Positions 55,494 to 64,000 of a DNA stretch of 64,000 nt are shown here, in pieces. Position numbers and translations under genes: made by a program. The stretch spans positions 744,001 through 808,000 of the forward strand of contig CP114122.1 in assembly GCA_029959195.1 (NCBI GenBank). The letters are read 5' to 3'. The stretch's first letter is position 1; the number at the start of each line of letters is the position of its first letter. This DNA is from Dictyophora rubrovolvata. Taxonomy: Eukaryota; Basidiomycota; Agaricomycetes; Phallales; Phallaceae. The notes under the pieces are model-generated. The model made no database searches. It was not told where the DNA came from and was given only the letters and a program-made list of their open reading frames with translations.

Positions 55494-57420
55494 TTACCAA
55501 GATGTACTGGTTGGTGAGACAGTCAAGTATTCTACGTTCAACATCTCGACGTTCTCGACGCGGATTTCATTGGTGTCTAACTGATAAACCCCAGTTGCAT
55601 GTCCTGGATCGCCATGCAGAAGTAATGCTAACCGACAGCACTGAAAGAACAGGTTAGAACATTGGTTTTTCGAAAAGAAGGCGTACGAACAGATATAGAC
55701 GTTATTCCAACAATTAGACTGTAAAAGGTTATCAACGATTAATTGCATGAGCGAGCGCAAAAACATACACGGGACTAGCCAAAGTTATAATATTAGCACT
55801 CGGAACAACTGTTAATATGACAACACCGCATAATATCCCGACTAAAATGTCATTGTATTCAACATTCGGTGAGATAGTTAGTGAGAGACGAGACAAAGCA
55901 TACATAGATTGCTGTAGATTTGGACATAAATCCGAACACAATCAAAGCGTATAGAAGACTCACATGATATAGCAGGATACACCATTACGAATGAATAGAA
56001 TGTAAAGCGGTGCAAAGTTTTTCCGCACAGCCTGCATACTGGACAAAGACGCTTTTTCACGGCACTGTTGAATCAACGCGTATGTGGCAATAGCGATGTA
56101 TACACCTTAGGTATTCATAATGTAGGTCAATCCAAAAGAATGATGGCGCAGGGTAGTAGACTCACAAAGTAGAATCAAGTACGGAACCCTGCACAACACA
56201 ACATTAGTTAATCTCGAACGATGGAGAAAAAACAATTGAAGCACTAACATAATTAAAGATTTAGAAAACCATTCTGGCTTTGTTACAAAGGCTCCATCAC
56301 ATGCCTTGATGAGGGGATTATACTCTAGAATCAATTTGGGAACAATCACCGCTGCTATTCCTAACTGTAACTTTCATAAGGTAATAAGTCAGCTGGGGTG
56401 TTAAAAATCCAATTGATGAGATGACTCGTACGGCCATTTCAACTGCTGAAGCTCAGGCTACAAGAAAAGCAATGAACAATAAGCACAGAAGAGCTGACCT
56501 AATACCAAGACAATCAATATTATGCGCACTACAAATTTTTAATTCAGAGAGAAATTGCGGACGAAATCTCAGTGAAAGCGTACCACGTTTGGAGGCATAC
56601 AGTCTATCTAGCCTGATAGCTAAGAGCCCACTGCTGGGAAACAAAGAGAGAACTATAATAATACTGAGATAATTTAATGGACATGTTGTGATGCGCCATC
56701 ATGAAGAACATGCTACGCACAAACCGATATACCAGTACATGAATGTACAGCTATAAACCATAGTTTGGTGACATCATATGGCCTTATAAATATTGATAAC
56801 TAAAGCCTTACTACTAGAAACATCAACGAATCAGTTAAGCAACATGAAATTAGGTTTACCAAAATACTCACAGCAACATTTGGTACAGGAGGAACTAAAA
56901 TGCGTTGAGATTATCGCACGAGGATGAACACAGTGACACTTACTTATAACGATACTAATGAAGATTAGCAATGCAACGGAGTCTGACTGAGATATGAACA
57001 AAATCTTACAGAGCTGGTACTACAGATAGGTATCTGCACGCTACGAAAAAGACCTTGAAAAGAGACCAGGAGCCCCTTTTGGTAAACCGCGGATTAGTTT
57101 CCGAGAGCAGGATATCAATAAACTTGTCTTCGGGTTTACCTTCAAATGTAAGTTATCTGGCGAGGGGAGATAAGGAAGGATTTTAAAACGAATGATGACA
57201 ATAAGAGTGGAATACGAGAACGCACTTCCTTGTCGAACGTAAACAATATCTCAAGCAGAGTGAGAGTAAGAATGGAGTCTGCACAAGCGACGTCAAGCTT
57301 TTCTCAACATGGGAGAACTCGAAACCTACAAGATATGGAGTGGGCATACCTCTCTTGCTGTGTGAATGCTTGGATCTGCAATGCCTGGGACATAATTTCA
57401 GGTGTATTCAAACTACTCAT
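55494..57420 (-). pseudogene. DUF6533 array copy F, inverted, one nonsense codon
   Basis: All 18 exons can be found on the minus strand: exon 1 starts at 57420 (MSSLNTPEIMSQALQIQAF), then CILTL-like SILTLTLLEILFTFDKE, GSWSLFKVFFVACRYLSVVP, the 11-nt exon 56944-56954, the 2-nt exon 56812-56813, YCTFMYWYIGF, AIRLDRLYASKR, SMQAVRKNFAPLYILFIRNG, the 8-nt exon 55904-55911, and CCRLALLLHGDPGHATGVYQ. The 17-nt exon 3 (about 57134-57150) reads ITYI-TGA where sisters have YIWR, i.e. one W-to-stop change. The exon 12 donor is GC rather than GT, and RDG has become RNG. It is otherwise open, so the loss is recent, or a sequencing error is possible. Confidence 0.75.
56812..56813 (-). other. Predicted 2-nt exon (TA), copy F
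   Basis: Minus-strand context ...TTTCTAG|TA|GTAAGG.... The join makes TAC-TGT (Y-C) here instead of TAT-TGT, because exon 8 begins with C. The change is synonymous, as expected if the codon is real. Confidence 0.55.
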
Positions 57421-58840
57421 GTTCAGGTGAGGATGAGGGGGGAAAGCAGGAGCCGCGGCGACACCACGCTTTTATGGACTCATTTAATCACGCAGCACCA
57501 TTCCGCAAGAAAGCTCAGTTGCATTATATCCGAACCTCATCTACATTAAAATTCTCTTGACGAGAAAGCAAGATATCCAGAAGGTATTAAAGTTGAGCTC
57601 TCATCGGAGTCTAGTTAATACCATACCCATCTGCTGCATAAACGGAGAAAATCGGTGGAGGCCTCCCTTGCGCCATTAAAGCGTCGTGTTTCTTTACTCG
57701 GATGTTTGTTACGGTCAGAGGGTGTCGTCTGACCTGTTGAATGATCTACGTGGAGAGTGAGGACTCTGCGCAATTGTTCGCGTATGAAATTATTTGTTTT
57801 GCTCACTTTTCCACGCCGTTTTTCTCATCAAATGTATGGCTCCGAAGCAGATAGCAAAGAAAAAACTGATTCTGTGAGAAATTTCGTGTCGTTGGATATA
57901 GCACATTATCGCATCTGAGCCATTTTGTGAGAATTCTTGCCCATTGCCACCTGGACGGCTTGGCCTGACATACCACGAATAGCAGGCACACATATCTTTT
58001 CTTAAACATCGCGGCCTGCTCAACGATAAAAGCACGAACAGGAAAACCAGATGTTCGGTCAACAGCATTTTTCCCCGACCACTTTTGAAAGCGAAAAGTA
58101 GAGAAAGAAGAGGCGCGTCCTGAGAAACGTCTGCGTCATCCGACAAACTTATTCCCACCACTGTCATATACTCAACGAATAGGAGATTGAATTCGTGGGC
58201 AAGGCGGATTTCATACGCGAACAATTGCAAACATTGACGTTCTGTTACATAGACTCCATCGTGCTCAAACTTTTTTAGTGAATAGGTCAATAGGTTGTGC
58301 TGCACCAGGGCAAAGAAAATCGACCCCCTACATCTACAAATTTGTTGAATAAAGACGAACCTGGGGAATCATGAAAAGTTCACTTCATCTGGCCGTAGTG
58401 GAACTCGAAGCTTGAAGCTCTGGGTTGTACGTAGTACGATTCGTGTCAACCAGTCATAACTGATCACAATATCAGATCTAGATTAACATCTCAACCGAGA
58501 TGAGCTGAATAGTGAGTATTCTGCAAAAACAATGCTCGGCGCTCAGCGCTCTGATGCACATGCATCATGTACGAGATATGAATTAAATTGGCATCTTTTC
58601 ATTGTCACTCATTTTTCTTCATGTCATTTTTTCGTGTTAGGTTCTTGTTCTACACTTGCGCCTTGAACTTACTAGCTCTACATGTTCTAGACGTCACCGC
58701 CAGCAAGTCACACAATAATATTTTCTAATTATCAAGTTATTAACCGATTTACATAAACTAGTACCCAGCATGAACGACGATATTGAGCTCAAATGAAGAT
58801 AACATGAGTTCACTGTATCAACGTCAGACGCGAAAACCCT
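57421..58840. other. Spacer with inverted flank repeat
   Basis: Upstream flank of copy F. A 171-codon minus-strand open frame (57790-58305) overlaps the repeat arm and has no recognised domain; I regard it as chance. The remainder up to the GMC gene shows nothing. Confidence 0.45.
57960..58170 (-). repeat. Inverted flank repeat, arm 2
   Basis: Partner of 53262-53460 on the other strand. It shows the same blocks, including GCAGACGTTTCTCAGGACGC and GTGCTTTTATCGTTGAG. Confidence 0.7.
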
Positions 58841-60914
58841 TTAAACTCCCTTTAACATATCAGAGCATTTCTCAGCTATAGCTATCACCGTGGCTTGAAG
58901 ATGTGTCGGGAGGATACCGGGGAATACGCTCGCGTCGACGATTCGCAGACGTTCTATACCATGGACCCGAAGCTCATCATCGACAACACCAGGAAGGCTA
59001 TCATCTTCTGGAGCCATTCGACATGCTGACGTATAATGGTAAATGGAACGCCCCCGTTCCACAATGTGCCGGTCCAATTCATTAGTACTTACATCTCTTG
59101 GGACTTTGTAATCTTGAATTGCATAGCCGCTAGCAACTAATCGTTCTCTGAGTTTCAGACACAGCTTCAGTCCTTTGTGAGCTGCGACGCGATCACGGGG
59201 ATCCCCCAATAAGTTCGGATCGACTATAGGGTTCTCGCGAGGGTCTTGAGACTTAAGTCGCACCGTACCACGAGAAAAAGGTTGTACAGGTATTGCCCAT
59301 ATAGAATACCCGCCGCTGACCTTGTCGCCTTTTTCAGTTTCACCATGAGCGATCTTGCGAATAAGCAACTTGTGTTTCAGCCTTTATAAACTTTATTACT
59401 AATACGCACCGTCATCAACTCAATGTCAGGTAGATGTTTAGGATCCTCTCTGTCAATGCTTGTCGGATCATTAGCGAGATTTTCAGAATTCTCTGAAAGA
59501 AAGTCTCCCTTAGCAAACAACGAGAGTTCGTGTACGGGACATAAAAACATTCCAGTGCCGAATATCAAGTACTTTGCGAGTTCACGCACAGCCACTAACG
59601 AATCTTTTTCCAAAGATGCTAGAGAATCTCGCAGAGGAACAATGAAATATAATGGAATCCCCATATGGTCTTGCTTTTGACGACGTCAGGTATTTCGATG
59701 TCTTTCAGTGGCAAATAACATACTAAATTGCTTCCGACACCGGGAAGATCCTTCCTAACCTCAACCCCGATATCTAATAAATGTTGTCGAGGTCCAATAC
59801 CACTAATTGATTCATCTTAAATTACTCGTAATCAATATGGAAGCTGTGCGTACCTTAACATCAGGATCTGTGGAGTTCCTAATGCACCGGCGCATAGTAT
59901 AACTTCTTTTGTGGCGGTAATTTCCCGCGCTTGACCAGGTTTATTTGCGTGTTCAACAATGACACCCTTTGCGGCGATGCTTTCCCCCGATGTTTCTAAT
60001 CCGAGTTGAGTGACTAATGAGTTCACACATACATGGAGTCTCTCTTTTCGACTTCGTAGTAGACGAGTAGGAAGGAAGGCAGAAGCTGCATCACAACGTC
60101 GTCCATTCTTGTCGATATTGTGATCAAGTTTCGCGATCCCGTAAACTGGTTCATATGGTGAGTTGAGATCTGACATATATGGAAAGTGGAGGTCTTTAGC
60201 GGCGCTGATCGTACTTTATAGTTGTTGAGTGTTCCACGGCGTGGAATGATTGAATAAAAAAAAAAACGTACTTGTGCGATGTGGCAAAGACGCATCGTGA
60301 ACTCGAACGGTTTTTCCATTCGCCTAATTAAGTGAGAAATTCGATATATAAAGGAAATGATTCGAATTTGAAAAGCTATTTTTATCGAACCTTTAAGATT
60401 ATGGTATTTTTCTTCTTCCGTTTTGTTCAATGCTCCTTCAGATTTTAGGAAGTATGGATGAAGATCGTCATAACTCCAGCCTTGACGACCTTGAAGGGAC
60501 CAAGCTTTGAACTGGCTCGGAAGTCCTCTGGAATAAATCATTCCGTTGATTTTGGAAGAACCGCCAAAGGCATTTCCAATAATGATCTCGGTGGGCTTGT
60601 TATCCAGCGCTGGTTGTGGGACCGAGGGAAACCTCCTGCTCCGGGTTCCATCTGAATTATAATCTGCAGACAACAAAGGAACACGAGCCGCCCAGTTTGA
60701 CGCAGGTCCTCCTCTTTCTAATACAAGTACTGAAACATTTGGATCTTCACTTAGTCGGTTTGCCAATACGCAGCCTGCTGAGCCAGCACCTGCAAGAAGG
60801 ATGTTTGGGATGGGCTGCCACTGTATGGGAAATGAACACACCAACAACAATATAGTCGTAGGTTTTGTTTAATTTCTCAAGCTCGATGATATGTTTTGTT
60901 TGGAAAGGTCGCAT
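58841..60914 (-). CDS. GMC-family FAD oxidoreductase (alcohol/aryl-alcohol oxidase or choline-dehydrogenase type)
   Basis: Exons (minus): 60842-60914, 60391-60789, 60272-60323, 59854-60213, 59724-59802, 59410-59673 and 58841-59353, giving 579 residues, the normal family length. The FAD loop [20 protein letters not shown] leads to LVLERGG; then come the GMC signature 1 region IIIGNAFGGSSKINGMIYSR, signature 2 ILCAGALGTPQILMLSGIGP, LPGVGSNLQDHMGIP, and the C-terminal active-site half with YHYTSACRM and ILPTHLQATVIAIAEK (candidate catalytic His pair). There is no signal peptide (start MRPFQTKHIIELEK), so an intracellular enzyme is likely. The 52-nt exon 3 joins in phase but its residues are less typical. 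Substrate class is not predictable here. Confidence 0.88.
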
Positions 60915-61399
60915 ACTAAAGTGTGGTCGGATAGTATAAAGGGAAGAAATTGTCCGTGTGAGTTCCTCGTGGGCTGCATAGGCCGCTGGCCTACTAATCA
61001 GTGATCGGCGACCCCCGCCCTAGGCTGGCCCAAATAGTATGACGCGCCGAAATGTTGGGAATTATCACATTCCATCAGGCGAGCCTTCTTGTGAATGTTT
61101 AGAAGAAGCGTTGTCATTTCCCATGCATTCACTTAGGTATGTTCTGTTGAACTGAGCCAAGGTCGGCTGATAGCGAATCAAACTAGCTGATCGGAAGCTT
61201 TGTTCCATCGTAACAGCGCTCACGACGGTTTCATTACGTCAAGTGAGCATTGGCCGTGTATTACTGACTTGTTCACAATCCGGTTGCAATTATTGCTACT
61301 CGGACGGCGCGATTATCACAGCAGTTTGTGATGTGTCGTGGGTAGACGAAATAATTACTTAAATACACAGGACTCCTTCATATCAAGTTACAAGAAATC
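60915..61399. other. Divergent promoter region, GMC / DUF6534-like gene
   Basis: 485 bp between divergent starts. No coding feature; no motif I can support. Confidence 0.4.
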
Positions 61400-63213
61400 A
61401 TGTCGACTATGTCGGAGTCGCAGGGTATTCCAGTTATCTTCCCCCACATTGCGTTTGACAACACCCTAGGAGCTGAACTTATAGGCGTCTTAATATCGGT
61501 CTTGTAGCCATCTATTCATCGTACCTCGCATCGATGATTTCTCCTAACAAGGTGCATCCTAGGCTATACGGAATCTTCTTAATGCAAGTCTATGCTTATA
61601 ATCAAGCATTCCAAAATGATGCAAAGTATCTTAAATACACGGTATGCCAGCTTCGTTGTGCGCATATATAGTGTCAACCGTAATATGTATAAAGCAATTC
61701 ATACATAATCTTAGGTTTATGCATTGCTCCTGTCTACGACGGTGTCTACAGTTTTCATATGCCATGGCGTATATTTTTACACTGTGACGAATTATACCAA
61801 TCCTCTATCCTTGCGCCATAATGTCTGGTACGTAATACCATTTACCATCTTCTAGCTATGCCGAATAAATGCTCTCCTGTAAGGTCGTTAACTGTATGTT
61901 CTTTATTATTTCAACATTGTCATTGTCTTACTTATACTATATCTTTCAGTATTCACCTATTCTCGATGTGAGCCGGCGCATGACCAAAAAAGAAAGATAG
62001 TACATTGACAATTATTCAGCTTGTCACTGTCGCCCTGGTTGAATTGTAAGACATATCATACTCTTCATATCGACTCAACAACCTTTTTTTATCAAGTTCT
62101 TTTGCGATTAGAGTATACACATGTAAGTGTCCGACACACGGACCTTAATGTCATGCCCAATCTAACATTTCCGTATTTATAGTAAGCGGCCGCCAGAAGA
62201 AATTCCTCATATCAATCGTACGCTTTTCTTCGATGATCCTTTAAATGTTAATTGTATTCAAGATGGCGTTGTCCTTGTTATCTAACGGTGGGTTTTATTA
62301 ATAACCGTTGCGTTAAATCATATTTTTATATAAACACCTGTAGGAGCCAAAATTGGTCAGCTTTATTTTATTAAACTCTCTTACTTTTCTCACTGAAAGG
62401 CTGATCATAATAGTTGCCATAATAGAGGCGTGAGTATCTTCTCGTGTCAATCTTATAGGATCAGAAAATGACGTACTGGGAAATTTCCTAGGGGTCTCCA
62501 TACTAGTCTTGGGGATGATCCTGGAAAAGATGAACAAGTATGTAGCGCGTTCATTATATTCTGAGCCCCGGTACAAAACCACGACTGCACAGATCCCCTC
62601 ATGCATAGCATTGGCACTAAGCGCACTCTGTAACTGTGTCATTTCCACTCTCCAAACGTATTATTTGCGTAAAAAAAGGGCAGTGATAAAATGGTGAGTG
62701 TATTCAGCTGTTATGGCACATTCCGGCTCCAGAGCTGATGCTGCTCCCCATTATTCAGGACTAACGAGATTATCAATGTTCTGATCATATACACTGTCAG
62801 CACGGGCGCATTAACCAGGTAAATGTGCAAATTTTCATTGGCGAGAAGTTTAACAGAGTCTCATGTCAAAACCATTAGTATTACAGCGATATTTGGATTG
62901 GCCTTTGTGAGTGTCCTTACAAGCTTATTCGATGAAGCGTACGTGTCTTATCATTTACACGCTTCTAGTTTGCAGCTATGCCCAAAAATACCATATTTTG
63001 GGCGTTTGGTTCTATCAGTTCAGGAGGTGTGTCCGGGTAAAGTTACTCATTAATGATTTGATGATTTCACTATCACCAGCGTACTCGAACGCCATGTTAG
63101 CTTTGTGAGTTTATTCTCAGCATAAATTACAACGTTGCTTAAGTGTTACTCGTAGTCTCAATGCCGACGGAATCTTCAGTCTGAGACGCCTGCCGGCAAC
63201 ACTGTCAATCTGA
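61400..63213 (+). CDS. DUF6534-like multi-pass membrane protein (middle exons uncertain)
   Basis: Clear exons are 61400-61503, 61563-61641, 61715-61831, 61884-61967 and 62020-62045. Later blocks are about 62600-62695 (IPSCIALALSALCNCVISTL, then QTYYLRKKRA), 62755-62818, 62885-62940, 62978-63036 and the ends 63080-63105 and 63157-63213. Family landmarks: TLGAELIGVLISVLLYGIFL, VYAYNQAFQNDAKYLKYTVY, STVFICHGVYFYTVTNYTNP, the IINVLIIYTVSTGALT helix and the terminal YSNAMLAFLNADGIF (family consensus roughly YxNSxLAxLNAR). The order and seven-helix layout are those of DUF6534 proteins, common in mushrooms and of unknown function. The region 62160-62560 could not be resolved into exons and may contain an insertion or decay, so the gene may or may not be whole. 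Confidence 0.65.
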
Positions 63214-64000
63214 AAGACTTGGACATTGAGACATCTAACCCGTCCGTCTGTGTTAGCGATAAACCTAGGATGTCGGAAACTGTTGATTCTGCAGCCGTAT
63301 GAATTCGCCTTGCTTTTATTGTTAGATTTTTATTTGGTTTGTTTCATAGGGAACTTTTTATTTGTCCGAATCAACCTTAGCAGCTCACGCTGAAGGGCAA
63401 AAAAATGGCCTCTGAAATGTAAATAATAGGGAGAGCTTAACAGAACTGACGTTTTTTTTTGTATAGATATATCCGTCTTGTTTTTTGTTGTGTTGAGTTC
63501 AATCAGTATTAAATGTATGTTACCTATAACCAATGGTGACCAATGTATAAATATTCTGTCAAATTTAACACGCAATGTTAGGCACTAGCTTCTGATATAC
63601 TACACATCACGATGTTCGGAATCTAGTTGATTGTAGAGTAGCACGATGGCACCTAGTTATGTTAAAAACCATGCCTGATGTAAATGCTATTATCAAATGG
63701 AGTGAAAGACAAACCTTAAGGTGACCACAGATCAATATATTGATAGGTCCCATCGGCGCCGGCTTAGGTGATGTTTTTTCGGTCTTCTGCAGTTGGTTCG
63801 GCACGGCACCAACGTCCTGTAGAGCTCGCAGGCGCCCAAGTTCCTCATCGTGCCTTTTGCTCCCCACCGTCGTTACGTCCTTTACCACCAATCCATTTCC
63901 GTTGTTCGAATTTCGTTCCCACCATCCCACTCAGATCCTCACGGCATTATTCATGCCGTAGTTAGGCGTACTACAGTCTTGTATGACTCTGGAGATGGCG
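63214..64000. other. Window end, no supported feature
   Basis: Open frames at 63607-63930 (minus) and 63740-63961 (plus) overlap each other and lack recognised domains. A gene continuing past the window edge cannot be excluded. Confidence 0.35.

Noticed and set aside
57790-58305. 171-codon ORF antisense to the flank repeat
   Set aside because: The partner repeat at 53262 does not conserve the frame beyond about 20 residues, and there is no domain.
59060-59110. GATGTAAGTACTAAT in the GMC gene as an intron donor with branch site
   Set aside because: Removing it would delete part of the conserved C-terminal active-site segment; the frame is open without splicing.
60272-60323. Alternative frame of GMC exon 3 (ANGKTVRVHDASLPHRT)
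   Set aside because: It looks GMC-like but does not match the phase of either neighbour with GT-AG ends; the phase-consistent frame was kept.
1-64000. CRISPR arrays, bacterial operons, rRNA genes
   Set aside because: No direct repeats with regular spacers, no ribosomal RNA signatures; intron-rich eukaryotic nuclear DNA.

Overview
The window looks like nuclear DNA of a basidiomycete fungus, most likely a mushroom-forming agaricomycete. The host genes are dense and cut by many introns of about 45-65 nt with GT-AG ends. They include a fungal-type FunK1 kinase, a Kre9/KNH-like GPI protein and DUF6533/DUF6534-type membrane proteins, which are typical of that group. All exon joins below were made by eye from splice signals, reading frame and family recognition; no search or transcript was available.

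Left part (1-38.4 kb), mostly conserved housekeeping genes: SYF2 splicing factor (cut by the window edge); a 20-exon mitochondrial type-II NADH dehydrogenase; a 4.1 kb stretch without a convincing gene; a long serine/proline-rich coiled-coil protein; UPF3 of nonsense-mediated decay facing a FunK1 kinase; a fossil Ty3/Gypsy integrase scrap; a gene of a fungal uncharacterised nuclease-like family; a secreted GPI-anchored Kre9-like protein; ORC3, head-to-head with a MoaB/CinA-type molybdopterin-binding protein; MCM4, head-to-head with a DHH exopolyphosphatase (PPX1 type); tRNA-Ser(CGA) with an intron; a secreted protein of unknown function; and a basic nuclear-looking protein with one C2H2 finger. 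ORC3 and MCM4 (replication origin recognition and helicase) lie about 3 kb apart and each has a CGCG-type cell-cycle promoter motif.

Right part (38.4-64 kb), an accessory region: after another gene-poor 4.1 kb comes a tandem family of DUF6533-type integral membrane proteins. Four same-strand copies look complete (A 42508, B 45309, C 48160, D 51103). A fifth (E 54371) has lost its middle. A sixth (F, 57420 to 55494) lies inverted and has one nonsense codon. The flanks of the copies are duplicated too. Next come a GMC-family flavin oxidoreductase and a DUF6534-like membrane protein gene.

The most striking observation is the exon structure of the DUF6533 array. About 300 codons are split into 18 exons, including exons of 17, 11, 11 and 8 nt. 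In every one of the five copies that keeps this part of the gene, the frame works only if a 2-nt exon (TA), with a consensus acceptor before it and a consensus donor after it, is spliced in. Very small exons also appear in two unrelated genes here (11 nt in the NADH dehydrogenase, 14 nt in the secreted protein), which suggests a genome that handles microexons well.
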